From: Flavobacterium sp.
Lineage (GTDB): Bacteria > Bacteroidota > Bacteroidia > Flavobacteriales > Flavobacteriaceae
DNA: 64,000 nucleotides
Reading direction: 5' to 3'
Assembly: GCF_024305175.1 (NCBI RefSeq)
Contig: NZ_JAMWYY010000011.1
Coordinates: 1-64,000 of the forward strand
In this document: one piece after another, positions 27,933 to 36,529 of the stretch
Layout: each line of letters opens with the position of its first letter
How positions within the stretch are numbered: position 1 is the stretch's first letter
Made by a program: the position numbers and the translations under genes
The notes under the pieces: model-generated
Database searches by the model: none
What the model was told of the DNA's origin: nothing
The model's input: the letters and a program-made list of their open reading frames with translations, nothing else

Positions 27933-28982
27933 ATGCCGAAAAAAAAGCATATCCTGGTTATCAGGCTTTCTGCCATGGGCGATGTTGCCATTATGGTGCC
28001 TGTATTAAGGGCGCTTACAGCCCAACATAAAAAAGTAAGGGTAACTGTAGTATCCAGAAGTTTTTTTAAGCCGTTTTTTAATGGTATAAAGAACGTTAAC
28101 TTTTTTGCTGCCGAGCCTAACGGAAAACACAAGGGCTTTGGTGGCCTGCTAAGGCTGTTTTCTGATTTAAAAAAGCTGCACGTAACGCACGTAGCCGATT
28201 TACATAATGTGCTTCGGAGCAAAGTTATTTCGATGTTGTTCAGGCTGCGGGGCAAGCAGGTTGCCACGCTTGATAAAGCCCGTGCACAACGTGCCGCACT
28301 GGTAAGGCCAAATAACAAAGTGTTTAAACCTCTTTTGCCGGTTGTAGGGCGCTATGCTGAAGTATTTGAGAAGCTGGGCTACCCTGTTGACCTAAGCAAA
28401 ATTGAGTTTCCCGAAAAACAGCATTTTACTGCTGATGTACTGGCAATAACAGGTCCGCAAAAAGGTAACTGGATTGGCATTGCACCTTTTGCAAAGCACC
28501 GCTCTAAGATTTATCCTAAAGATTTAATGCAGCAGGTTATAGATGGCCTGGCAAAAGAACCCGGCAACAAAATATTTTTGTTTGGGGCAGGAAGCCAGGA
28601 AACAGATAAGCTGGAAAGCTTTGCACAGGATAAAGAAAATGTACTGGTAGTAGCCGGAAAGATGAGCTTTAAGCAGGAACTGCAACTGATTAGCAACCTT
28701 GATGTGATGCTTAGCATGGATAGCGGTAATGCCCACATTGCGGCCATGTATGGCGTTAATGTGGTAACGCTATGGGGAGCAACTCACCCGTTTGCAGGTT
28801 TTGCACCATTTAACCAGCCCGAAGCCAACACGCTTACTGCCGACAGGAAACAATACCCAAAACTGCCTACATCTGTTTACGGAAATAAAAAAGTACCGGG
28901 TTATGAAGATGCAATGCGCACCATAAAACCCGAAGAGGTACAAAATGTAATAAATAGTTATTTAAAATATAACAGGCTATAA
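27933..28982 (+). CDS. Family 9 glycosyltransferase (heptosyltransferase-like)
   Basis: A 349-residue GT-B enzyme of the ADP-heptose:LPS heptosyltransferase family. The N-terminal ILVIRLSAMGDVAIMVP (about residues 7-23) is the family signature. The C-terminal half has the donor site around IGIAPFAKHRSKIYP, FLFGAGSQE and SMDSGNAHIAAMYGVNVVTLWG. It probably adds a sugar to the lipopolysaccharide core. A strong terminator follows. Confidence 0.92.
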   Translation: MPKKKHILVIRLSAMGDVAIMVPVLRALTAQHKKVRVTVVSRSFFKPFFNGIKNVNFFAAEPNGKHKGFGGLLRLFSDLKKLHVTHVADLHNVLRSKVISMLFRLRGKQVATLDKARAQRAALVRPNNKVFKPLLPVVGRYAEVFEKLGYPVDLSKIEFPEKQHFTADVLAITGPQKGNWIGIAPFAKHRSKIYPKDLMQQVIDGLAKEPGNKIFLFGAGSQETDKLESFAQDKENVLVVAGKMSFKQELQLISNLDVMLSMDSGNAHIAAMYGVNVVTLWGATHPFAGFAPFNQPEANTLTADRKQYPKLPTSVYGNKKVPGYEDAMRTIKPEEVQNVINSYLKYNRL

Positions 28983-28985
28983 AAT

Positions 28986-29018
28986 AAAAACAGCAACTCT
29001 AAGAGTTGCTGTTTTTTT
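28986..29018. terminator. Bidirectional terminator between convergent genes
   Basis: Perfect 15-base arms (28986-29000 and 29002-29016) with flanking A and T runs make a terminator on either strand, between the family 9 glycosyltransferase and the SGNH gene. Confidence 0.9.
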
Positions 29019-29058
29019 ACAATGCCATGTATGGTTTCATCTATTTAAAAATATCCTC

Positions 29059-30567
29059 TTATTTCTTTATTAATTTTTTATGTACAGACATGGTTTCTGT
29101 TTCAATAGTAACAATGTACATTCCAGCGGTAAATCCAGACATATCAATATCGTTTACATTTGTAAATGTACCTACCAGTTCCATAGTAACAGAATAAATA
29201 TTTATTTTCTCAATATTATCTTTGCAAATAATGGTTAATTTATCCGTAACAGGAATCGGGAAAAGGCTGATATAAGCCTGGTCATCAAAATCTCTGTTAC
29301 GTAGCTGCTCACATTCTTCTATTGACATCGGACCGTCAACAAAAGATTGCGCAGAACGTTCCGAACATCCCCCAACTGTAGTTATTACGCTAAACTCTTC
29401 ACCATAATAAACAGTATGGGATTGATTTGTAGCTCCGGGAACGGGGTTTCCAAATATGTCTAACCACTGATAACTGTCTGCTTCCTCAGTCCATACAATT
29501 CCTTCTTCGTCAGGGCAAAGAAACAAATCAGGAAAAACCTGTGGTGTATGTTCACAAAAAGTTACAGTTTTTTCATATTGTACCTGTACAGTCTCACCGA
29601 AAATACATTTAGAAGCGGTTAACTTTATGAGATAAGTACCGTTATCTGCATATTGATGTGTGGGCAGTATTGCGCCTGATTCTGCTCCGTCCCCAAAATC
29701 CCATGCAAGGGTATCATAATATTTGCTTTTATTTTGATTAACAATTATCTCGTTATTATTATCCCCTATTTTAAAAGAGAAAAAAGAAGAAGGAGTATAA
29801 AGCCCAATAAACCAGTCTTGCTGGTTATCATAAACAATGTCGTTTACGGCATCTTTAATTATTTGCGTATATTCAGTATTCAGCCCCGATGTAAAAGAAA
29901 TTAATTGTGGGTCTTTCCTGAAAATAGCAGTATAAAAACAACAGGCAGCCAAGTAGGTCCCGTAGGCAGAAGGGTGGCTTCCGTCGGGCGAATACAAATC
30001 AATTTCCGGATGGTTATTTTTAATGTAGCTCCATACGGTGCCTACGGGTGCCATTTCTGCTTCAAATAATTCAGATGCTTCCTGGTATCGGCTTGTTATT
30101 AAATCCTGCATACCCTGGTAGGTGCATACCGCATTATTTTGAGGACAATTTGCAGCATCGCCGTTTTCATAACCCCAGGTGGCAAAAGAAAGTGTCTGGG
30201 CACACGGGCTGTTTAAATGTATATAGTTATTCATAAAATAAAAACCATCCATAAAAGCAGAGGGTACCGGAAAAGAAGGTAGCTGGCTTTGCTCTTGCAA
30301 TACTATATAGTCCCAGTCTTGTGCAGTGATTTTTGATTGTGTTACAGCATTGTTAGCATGTTGGCTAAGTGTATAACCTCCAATAGTGTTACTGTCATGA
30401 ATAAGTTGGTCGCCCGCGCTGGCCGCCATGTTCTCCACCATTAAAGGTAAATTGTTTTCATAGGTATAACTGTTCCCTACAAAAAGTACTTTTCTCGTTA
30501 CCTGAGAAAATGCGGTTTCATTAACCAATAGCAATATGGTTAATGAAATTAATAATTTTGATTTCAT
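29059..30567 (-). CDS. Type IX-secreted SGNH-like hydrolase with PKD domain
   Basis: A 502-residue secreted protein. Residues 1-22 are a signal peptide. The SGNH-hydrolase-like domain (DUF4886-like) has VGNSYT (residues 30-35) with the nucleophile-region serine and SPDGSHPS (193-200) carrying the Asp/His pair. A PKD domain follows (about 262-345, with WDFGDG at 289-294). The last about 68 residues are a type A type IX sorting domain (ISLFPIPVTDKL and a closing HKKLIKK). It should be delivered to the cell surface or released. The substrate, perhaps an esterified glycan, is unknown. Confidence 0.88.
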   Translation of the reverse strand: MKSKLLISLTILLLVNETAFSQVTRKVLFVGNSYTYENNLPLMVENMAASAGDQLIHDSNTIGGYTLSQHANNAVTQSKITAQDWDYIVLQEQSQLPSFPVPSAFMDGFYFMNNYIHLNSPCAQTLSFATWGYENGDAANCPQNNAVCTYQGMQDLITSRYQEASELFEAEMAPVGTVWSYIKNNHPEIDLYSPDGSHPSAYGTYLAACCFYTAIFRKDPQLISFTSGLNTEYTQIIKDAVNDIVYDNQQDWFIGLYTPSSFFSFKIGDNNNEIIVNQNKSKYYDTLAWDFGDGAESGAILPTHQYADNGTYLIKLTASKCIFGETVQVQYEKTVTFCEHTPQVFPDLFLCPDEEGIVWTEEADSYQWLDIFGNPVPGATNQSHTVYYGEEFSVITTVGGCSERSAQSFVDGPMSIEECEQLRNRDFDDQAYISLFPIPVTDKLTIICKDNIEKINIYSVTMELVGTFTNVNDIDMSGFTAGMYIVTIETETMSVHKKLIKK

Positions 30568-30583
30568 CTTTTTCTTTTTTCAC

Positions 30584-30591
30584 CAAATATA
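30584..30591 (-). promoter_or_regulatory. Promoter -7 box for the SGNH gene
   Basis: Minus-strand TATATTTG fits TAnnTTTG and ends 16 bases before the ATG at 30567. Confidence 0.5.
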
Positions 30592-30625
30592 ATTCATAAA
30601 TAATTATAAAAATTTGATAAAATGC

Positions 30626-30651
30626 AAAAAGGCAACATTTTATGTTGCCCT
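30626..30651 (-). terminator. Intrinsic terminator for the ferredoxin-type reductase
   Basis: An 8-base stem GGCAACAT / ATGTTGCC (30631-30638, 30642-30649) is followed on the minus strand by TTTTTGCATTTT. It lies beyond the stop at 30683. Confidence 0.75.
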
Positions 30652-30682
30652 TTCTGTAAGATAAATATTTCTTTCTTAAATA

Positions 30683-31735
30683 TTATACGTCATCATAATC
30701 CACATAAATCTCCGGAGAGGTGGGGTGCGCCTGGCAGGTAAGGATGAGGCCTTCGGCTATCTCGCTGTCAGTAAGTATGGCGTTCTTTTTCATCTCGGCT
30801 GTACCGCCGGTAATGCGCGCCATACAGCTGCTGCAAATGCCTCCCTGGCACGAGTATGGGGCGTCTAACCCCTGTTTAAGGGCTGCATCCAGGATGGTCA
30901 TTTTTTGCGACATAACAAAGGTTGTCTCTTCATCGTCAACCAATACCGTAATTTTAGAATGCCCTTCCAGGTTATCATCAATTTTCTTCTCGGCAATCGG
31001 TGTAGAGAACAATTCAAACTTTATATTTTTCTCCGGTACGTTAGACTCCCTCAGCACATCATTAACCGTTATTATCATTTCTTCCGGCCCGCACAGGTAA
31101 AATTTAGCGAACTCTTTTTCTTTATGCTTATTCTTAATTACAAAGTTTACCACAGAACGGTCTATCCTGCCAAAAAGTGAATCTTCGGCGCGCGCCTTGC
31201 TGTAAACAAAATGCACAAAAAAGCGGCCTACATACTGTAGCTGCAGGTCGTGAAGGAACTGGTGGAAAATAGTGTCTTCGGGCGACTTGTTACCATAAAC
31301 AAGTACAAAGGTACTTTCGGGCTCACCCTCTAAAACCGATTGTATTATGGCAAGCACAGGCGTTATACCGCTGCCTGCGGCAAAGGCTGCATAGTTGCGT
31401 TGCCTTTCCGGTTTCGGCTCAAATATAAATTTACCTTCTGGTGTGCCTACCTCCATGGTGTCACCCGCTGCGAGTTTCTCATTTGCATAATCAGAGAAAC
31501 CACCGTTTTGTACTGCCTTTATAGCTACGCGTAGTTCACCGCTGTTGGGCGAAGAACATATAGAGTATGCCTTACGGACCTCCTGCCCCTCAAACTGGGT
31601 TTTAAGGTTTATGTATTGTCCTGCGGTAAATTTATAATCATTGGTAAGGTGTTCAGGCACTTCAAAGGCTATGCTTACTGCCCCGGGCGTTTCCCTTCGT
31701 ATATCTTTTATTTTTAAAGTATGAAAATCTGACAT
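30683..31735 (-). CDS. Ferredoxin-NADP reductase-like flavoprotein with 2Fe-2S domain
   Basis: A 350-residue oxidoreductase of the PaaE/ferredoxin-reductase type. The FAD site RKAYSICSSP (54-63), the NAD(P) site GSGITPVLAII and CGPEEM come first. A plant-type 2Fe-2S ferredoxin domain ends the protein, with C296, C301, C304 and C334 in the expected C-x4-C-x2-C-x29-C spacing. It should pass electrons from NAD(P)H to an oxygenase or similar partner, but none is adjacent, so the partner is unknown. It is divergent from the PadR gene and may share its control region. Confidence 0.92.
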   Translation of the reverse strand: MSDFHTLKIKDIRRETPGAVSIAFEVPEHLTNDYKFTAGQYINLKTQFEGQEVRKAYSICSSPNSGELRVAIKAVQNGGFSDYANEKLAAGDTMEVGTPEGKFIFEPKPERQRNYAAFAAGSGITPVLAIIQSVLEGEPESTFVLVYGNKSPEDTIFHQFLHDLQLQYVGRFFVHFVYSKARAEDSLFGRIDRSVVNFVIKNKHKEKEFAKFYLCGPEEMIITVNDVLRESNVPEKNIKFELFSTPIAEKKIDDNLEGHSKITVLVDDEETTFVMSQKMTILDAALKQGLDAPYSCQGGICSSCMARITGGTAEMKKNAILTDSEIAEGLILTCQAHPTSPEIYVDYDDV

Positions 31736-31753
31736 ATTGTATAGAATTTACCT

Positions 31754-31761
31754 GCAAAATT
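31754..31761 (-). promoter_or_regulatory. Promoter -7 box for the ferredoxin-type reductase
   Basis: Minus-strand TAATTTTG fits TAnnTTTG, 18 bases before the ATG at 31735. Confidence 0.5.
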
Positions 31762-31802
31762 AAGCATTACTTAAAGTTAAAGCATATATCTTAAAAATTA
31801 TT

Positions 31803-31846
31803 TATACATAACTTTATTATGCATAAGAAAATTATGTATATATTTG
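31803..31846 (+). promoter_or_regulatory. PadR promoter and candidate autoregulatory operator
   Basis: Positions 31803-31840 form a 38-base near-perfect palindrome: 17 of 19 base pairs match around a centre at 31821/31822. The outer arms are TATACATAA / TTATGTATA and the core is TTATGCATAA. The -7 box TATATTTG (31839-31846) begins in its right end, so a bound dimer would block the PadR promoter. Confidence 0.75.
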
Positions 31847-31868
31847 TATTGATATATCGATAATAAAA

Positions 31869-32216
31869 ATGAAAAACTCACCCCTGTATAAAGGAAGCCT
31901 TAACACGATAATCATGAAGCTGCTGGAAGAGAACGGCCGCATGTATGGCTATGAAATTACCCAGAAAGTAAAACTGATTACCAACGGTGAGCTTAGTATT
32001 ACAGAGGGCGCACTTTACCCGGCACTGCACAAGCTGGAAGCCGAAGGGCTGCTTGATGTTGAGGTAGAGCGTGTAGATAACCGCGTGCGCAAATATTATA
32101 AGCTCACAGAGAATGGTGAGAAAGAGACCGTGAACCGTCTGGCGGAGCTTGAAGAGTTTATAAGGAACATGCAAACGCTTGTAAACACGAAACCTAATCC
32201 TGACTTACAATTTTAG
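31869..32216 (+). CDS. PadR family transcriptional regulator
   Basis: A 115-residue regulator with the PadR winged helix: an N-terminal LYKGSLNTIIMKLLEENG, the family signature MYGYEITQKV, the ITEGALYPALHKLEAEGLL recognition region and the wing RVRKYYKLTENG (residues about 74-85). A short C-terminal dimerisation helix follows. PadR proteins usually repress their own operon and respond to a ligand or to membrane stress. The palindrome over its promoter supports autoregulation. It is followed after two bases by three small membrane-protein genes, which are probably its regulon. Confidence 0.95.
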   Translation: MKNSPLYKGSLNTIIMKLLEENGRMYGYEITQKVKLITNGELSITEGALYPALHKLEAEGLLDVEVERVDNRVRKYYKLTENGEKETVNRLAELEEFIRNMQTLVNTKPNPDLQF

Positions 32217-32218
32217 CT

Positions 32219-32827
32219 ATGAAACTTACACCCGAACAAATTACTGAAATAGACAGAGCCCTCGGCAAAATAGGTATTGCTTATTTAGACATTCGCTGCG
32301 AGCTTACCGACCACGTTGCAACACAGCTTGAAGCCGAAGGCGGCGATTTTGAAACAGAGCTTGCCCGTTACATTAAAGAAAATAAAAAGAGCCTTAGGCG
32401 CACCAACCGCAAAATGTTCTTTGCCACATCTGCCGGGGCCTATGCAGAAGTGTTTAAAACACTTGCCAGGCCGGGATTCCTTATCTTATTTATTGCTTTC
32501 TTTGGTTTAATGCAATTGCTCTTACAGTTTATGGCTGCCGAAAATGTGGGCAGGATAGGCTTTTTTATTTTTTGTATAGTATCATCTTACCTGTCGTTCA
32601 GGTTTCTAATACGCACATTTTATACCAGGCGAAGCTACTCCGGGGCAGTAGGCTTCAGTATTTTCAGCCTTGCTATTTTATATATAACCCTTTATGCAGG
32701 AGGCTGGCTTGCTGCCACGGGCGATATTGCCGTATCACTTTATTACGCACTCATTAATACTGTTACGCTTGCTATGATAGCAACATCTGAAAAGCAGTAC
32801 AAACTTTATAAGTCCCGATATGTCTAA
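32219..32827 (+). CDS. PadR-linked membrane protein 1 with E-x-x-D-H motif
   Basis: I do not recognise a named family. The first about 75 residues are cytoplasmic and helical, with D24-I-R-x-E-L-T-D-H-V-A-T-x-L-E and then ENKKSL (about 54-59). Four hydrophobic helices follow (about 83-106, 110-130, 139-165 and 168-187). The next gene encodes a clear paralogue and the third a more distant one. The layout recalls the helical N-terminal (HAAS-type) domains found in membrane partners of PadR regulators in other bacteria; that link is inference. It starts two bases after the PadR stop. Confidence 0.8.
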   Translation: MKLTPEQITEIDRALGKIGIAYLDIRCELTDHVATQLEAEGGDFETELARYIKENKKSLRRTNRKMFFATSAGAYAEVFKTLARPGFLILFIAFFGLMQLLLQFMAAENVGRIGFFIFCIVSSYLSFRFLIRTFYTRRSYSGAVGFSIFSLAILYITLYAGGWLAATGDIAVSLYYALINTVTLAMIATSEKQYKLYKSRYV

Positions 32828-32830
32828 GAA

Positions 32831-33451
32831 ATGAATCTGACTAACCAACATATAGAATTTATTGACAACTACCTCCGTAACTCGGGCGTGGTGTATGCCG
32901 ACATCCGTTTTGAAATGGTTGACCATGTGGCTACCGCGCTCGAACAGCAGGAGGGAGACTTTATGGAGAACTTCCGCCTCTATATGGTGGAGAACAAAAA
33001 AAGCCTGCTTAATAATAATACTGTTTTTGCAAAGCAGGCAAGGCGGCGTGCGCTTAAAGCGCTGCTAAAAACTATGGTTAAACCCAGATTTATTGCTGTA
33101 ACAGCCCTGTTAATGATTATTTTTAAGTTTGCAATTGATGTATATGAACCCGAAACCATAAAAGACGCGCTTACAGTAGTCTATTTGTTTTTGCTGTTTG
33201 TAATGGCGCTGTTGGCAAAATTTGGTTTAAAAGGAGGATATTCTAAATTCTCGGTGGTAGATAAACTGGGTTCAGCGTTAACAAGTACGGCTTATATACT
33301 TTTTGTACTCATACGCCCCGATAAGCTAATATCAGATAACAACTGGCTCATTGGCTATTATACATTGTTTACGGTTTTTATGTTGTCGGGTATCTACACT
33401 TATTATACGCTGGCATCTAAATATAAGCTTTTATATGATGGAAATCGATAA
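32831..33451 (+). CDS. PadR-linked membrane protein 2 with E-x-x-D-H motif
   Basis: A 206-residue paralogue of the preceding protein. The shared N-terminal block is V-Y-A-D-I-R-F-E-M-V-D-H-V-A-T-A-L-E, then GDFMENFRLYMVENKKSL, followed by four predicted helices (from about residue 85). Identity is strongest in the soluble N-terminal part and drops in the membrane part, as expected if the soluble domain makes a conserved contact. Function unknown. The end overlaps the start of the third paralogue. Confidence 0.8.
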   Translation: MNLTNQHIEFIDNYLRNSGVVYADIRFEMVDHVATALEQQEGDFMENFRLYMVENKKSLLNNNTVFAKQARRRALKALLKTMVKPRFIAVTALLMIIFKFAIDVYEPETIKDALTVVYLFLLFVMALLAKFGLKGGYSKFSVVDKLGSALTSTAYILFVLIRPDKLISDNNWLIGYYTLFTVFMLSGIYTYYTLASKYKLLYDGNR

Positions 33452-34139
33452 CAGAAAAGTATCCGCAGAAGAGGTAGAAAGGCTGTTCCGGTTTACAAGG
33501 CAGCATTTTGTAGAGCATTATGACCTGCAGGCAGAGCTGGCAGACCATCTTGCAAATGCCATAGAAGAGCGGTGGCAGCAGCAGCCAGCACTGAGCTTTG
33601 AAGATGCTCTTGCCGCCGAATTTAAAAAGTTTGGTGTTTTCGGTTTCTCTGATATTGTGGAGAAACGCCAGAATGCCCTCACCAAGAAATACTACAAACT
33701 GCTTTGGGGTTACTTTAAAAACTTTTTCAGGCTTCCGCAGGTGCTGGGCACCCTTGCGGCAGTTGTGGCGGTATATTTACTGCTTGGGCTCTCAGCATAT
33801 ATTTACAGCGCACTACTTTTTATTATTATGGTTTTTAGCGTGGTACGGCTTTTTAAGATAAAGAAAATGTACCACAAGAAGACGCAGTCTACCGGAAAGC
33901 GCTGGCTTTTAGAAGATATTATCTTTAGCTGTGGCGGCATTGGCCCTATGCTGTACTTACCTATGCAAATAAACCTGCACATGGAAGGCTATTATCTTTC
34001 AGAACCGATAAAATGGGGGCTTGCTGTTTTTATAGTGGTAGTCGTGCTTCTTGAATATACAGCTTTATACATATTGCCGCGCAACGCAGCAAAACACCTT
34101 ACCGAAACATACCCTGAATACAGGCTTTTACAGTTGTAG
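33435..34139 (+). CDS. PadR-linked membrane protein 3 with E-x-x-D-H motif
   Basis: A 234-residue protein. I place the start at ATG 33435 (or the adjacent ATG 33438), because upstream codons lie in the previous gene and would give an unlikely hydrophilic/hydrophobic extension. Near residues 30-42 it has L-Q-A-E-L-A-D-H-L-A-N-A-I-E, aligned with the motif in the two preceding proteins, but it is otherwise diverged. About four hydrophobic helices fill residues 95-225. Function unknown. A 60-base gap separates it from the ABC permease. Confidence 0.78.
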   Translation: MMEIDNRKVSAEEVERLFRFTRQHFVEHYDLQAELADHLANAIEERWQQQPALSFEDALAAEFKKFGVFGFSDIVEKRQNALTKKYYKLLWGYFKNFFRLPQVLGTLAAVVAVYLLLGLSAYIYSALLFIIMVFSVVRLFKIKKMYHKKTQSTGKRWLLEDIIFSCGGIGPMLYLPMQINLHMEGYYLSEPIKWGLAVFIVVVVLLEYTALYILPRNAAKHLTETYPEYRLLQL

Positions 34140-34199
34140 CAGAAAATTTTTGTAACTTTTGGTGCCCTTTTGCTACTAACACTATAAAACCACCAGAAA

Positions 34200-35669
34200 A
34201 TGTTCAGAAAATTTATCGCTCTCGAGTGGAAAGCTTTTATAAGGTCGTCAGCGCTTACAGGTAATGTGGTGCTAACCGTTTTTAAAGTTCTTGGTGCACT
34301 ATACTTTATAGCCATATTCCTTGCGTTTGGCTTTGGGGGGTACTACCTGCTGCTTGACATTACTTCCGACCCGCTTGCGGTAGTAAGCAAATACATGCTG
34401 TACTACCTTGTTTTCGACCTCGTGTTCAGGCTGTTCCTGCAAAAGCTGCCTGTAATTAATATCCGGCCCTTCCTGCCGCTGCCCATAAACCGAAGCACTA
34501 TCGTAAACTTTGCAATAGGCAAAACCTTGCTTTCCTTTTTTAACTGGTCGCACCTGTTTTTCCTGCTGCCGTTTACAATTGTTTTGATGAAAGAGGGTTA
34601 CGATCCGCTAAATGCCATGTTGTGGTTTACAGGTATACTCGCTCTTATTTACTGTAATAACTTCCTTAATATACTTTTAAACAATAAAGACAGTCTCCTG
34701 GCAGTATTTACAGTATTGTTGCTGGGCTTTGGCGCGCTGCAGTATTACAGTGTTTTTGATATTACCACCTATACCAGCGTTTTTTACCACGGGCTCTATT
34801 CTACCTACTACATGGTTGCTATACCTGTAATTGCGTTGGCTGTATTGTGGGTGCTCACATATAAATACTTTTACGGTAACCTGCACCTTGATACAGGCCT
34901 TTCTAAAAAAGAGGAAGAGGCACGCACAGAAAACTACAGCTGGCTTAACCGCTATGGCACACTGGGTACCTTCCTTAAAAACGATATAAGGCTTATAAGG
35001 CGCAACAAGCGTTCTAAAACAACGGTAATAATGAGTGTGGTATTCCTGTTTTACGGGCTGCTGTTCTTTACCGGTGCATTAGAAATGTATGACAATAGCA
35101 TGATGCATATGTTTGCTGCCATATTTGTAACGGGGGGATTCCTGTTTACATTCGGGCAGTTTGTGCCAAGCTGGGACAGCGCCTACTACCCGCTGATGAT
35201 GAGCCAGAACATACAATACCGCGAGTACATTTCAGCAAAATGGTGGCTGGTGGTAATAGGTACTGTTGCTTCTACGCTTGTAGCTTCTTTTTACCTGTAC
35301 TTCGGTTGGGAAATTTATGTAATGATTATTGCGGGTGCAGTATTTAATATCGGGGTAAACTCGCACCTTGTACTATTGGGAGGTGCTTATATAAAAACTC
35401 CTATAGACCTTGCTTCGAGCAAGCAGGCTTTTGGCGACAAAAAAGCATTTAATATAAAAACCATGCTGATATCGCTTCCTAAAATGCTTGTACCCATGCT
35501 GCTGTATGTAATAGGTGAAAAGCTGATTGGCGAATGGTGGGGCAGCATACTGGTTATACTGGCAGGTGTTGCCGGGTTTGCCTTCCGCGACAAGGTATTT
35601 TATATGATAGAAAAAGTATATAAGGCAGAAAAATATGCCACGCTGCATTCATACAAACAAAAAAATTAA
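34200..35669 (+). CDS. DUF5687 family ABC transporter permease
   Basis: A 489-residue polytopic membrane protein with about 12 helices, starting with an amphipathic FIALEWKAFIRS segment. It is characteristic of DUF5687, a Bacteroidota permease family found beside ABC ATPases. It ends 12 bases before an ATPase gene, so the two should form one exporter. The substrate is unknown. A TAACTTTT near 34152-34159 is a weak candidate -7 box, so it may or may not be part of the PadR operon. Confidence 0.88.
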   Translation: MFRKFIALEWKAFIRSSALTGNVVLTVFKVLGALYFIAIFLAFGFGGYYLLLDITSDPLAVVSKYMLYYLVFDLVFRLFLQKLPVINIRPFLPLPINRSTIVNFAIGKTLLSFFNWSHLFFLLPFTIVLMKEGYDPLNAMLWFTGILALIYCNNFLNILLNNKDSLLAVFTVLLLGFGALQYYSVFDITTYTSVFYHGLYSTYYMVAIPVIALAVLWVLTYKYFYGNLHLDTGLSKKEEEARTENYSWLNRYGTLGTFLKNDIRLIRRNKRSKTTVIMSVVFLFYGLLFFTGALEMYDNSMMHMFAAIFVTGGFLFTFGQFVPSWDSAYYPLMMSQNIQYREYISAKWWLVVIGTVASTLVASFYLYFGWEIYVMIIAGAVFNIGVNSHLVLLGGAYIKTPIDLASSKQAFGDKKAFNIKTMLISLPKMLVPMLLYVIGEKLIGEWWGSILVILAGVAGFAFRDKVFYMIEKVYKAEKYATLHSYKQKN

Positions 35670-35681
35670 AACACGCAAATC

Positions 35682-36377
35682 ATGATACAGGTTCATAATC
35701 TTAAAAAAGCATATAACGGCGTAACAGTTTTAAACATAGCAAGCCTTGAAATACCTAAAGGAGAAAGTTTTGGGCTTGTGGGTAATAACGGCGCAGGCAA
35801 AACAACCTTTTTCAGCCTGTTGCTCGACCTTATTCAGCCATCAGCAGGTTATATAACATCCAACAACATCAAAATAAGCGAAAGCGAAGGTTGGAAACCG
35901 TTTACATCTGCTTTTCTTGATGAAACCTTTCTTATAGGGTATCTTACACCTGAAGAGTATTTTTATTTTATAGGAGACCTTCGCGGGCTTAATAAAGCTG
36001 ACGTAGATGCTTTCCTTACCCAATATGAAGACTTTTTTAATGACGAGATACTCCAGAAAAAGAAATACCTGCGCGACCTGAGCAAGGGTAACCAGAAGAA
36101 AGTGGGTATTATTGCAGCACTTATAGGCAAGCCGGAAGTAATTATACTGGATGAGCCTTTTGCCAATTTAGACCCTACCACGCAGTTCAGGCTTAAAAAA
36201 GTACTTAAGGAACTCGCAGACGACCCTGAAGTTACCATACTGGTATCGAGCCACGACCTTGCCCACACGATAGAAGTAAGCAACCGCATAGTAGCACTGC
36301 AAAAAGGCGAGGTGGTAAAAGATATAAAAACATCGGCCGAGACACTCCGTGAACTTGAAGCGTTCTTTGCCGCTTAA
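35682..36377 (+). CDS. ABC transporter ATP-binding protein
   Basis: A 231-residue ATPase with the Walker A loop GNNGAGKTT (34-42), signature LSKGNQKKV, Walker B VIILDEPFANLDP and the switch SSHDLAH. The signature LSKGN in place of LSGGQ is common in exporter-type ATPases of this class. It drives the preceding DUF5687 permease. A terminator follows 10 bases after the stop. Confidence 0.95.
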   Translation: MIQVHNLKKAYNGVTVLNIASLEIPKGESFGLVGNNGAGKTTFFSLLLDLIQPSAGYITSNNIKISESEGWKPFTSAFLDETFLIGYLTPEEYFYFIGDLRGLNKADVDAFLTQYEDFFNDEILQKKKYLRDLSKGNQKKVGIIAALIGKPEVIILDEPFANLDPTTQFRLKKVLKELADDPEVTILVSSHDLAHTIEVSNRIVALQKGEVVKDIKTSAETLRELEAFFAA

Positions 36378-36386
36378 AATACAGTT

Positions 36387-36413
36387 ATCCCTGCCATACG
36401 GCAGGGATTTTTT
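36387..36413 (+). terminator. Intrinsic terminator after the ABC ATPase
   Basis: A 9-base stem ATCCCTGCC / GGCAGGGAT (36387-36395, 36400-36408) with an ATAC loop is followed by a run of six T. Confidence 0.9.
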
Positions 36414-36529
36414 ATCCTTCTGCAATTTTGGCACTCACAATTTCCCTCTTATCAAAAAGAAATGTATTTTTACCCCTCTTTATACTAAAATGCATTTTTG
36501 GCAGTTAAAAGGATAAAAATTGTATACAA

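Noticed and set aside
33351..33434. 28-residue N-terminal extension of the third PadR-linked protein
   Set aside because: It lies inside the previous gene, is unlike the start of its two paralogues, and two adjacent ATG codons at 33435 and 33438 give a better start.
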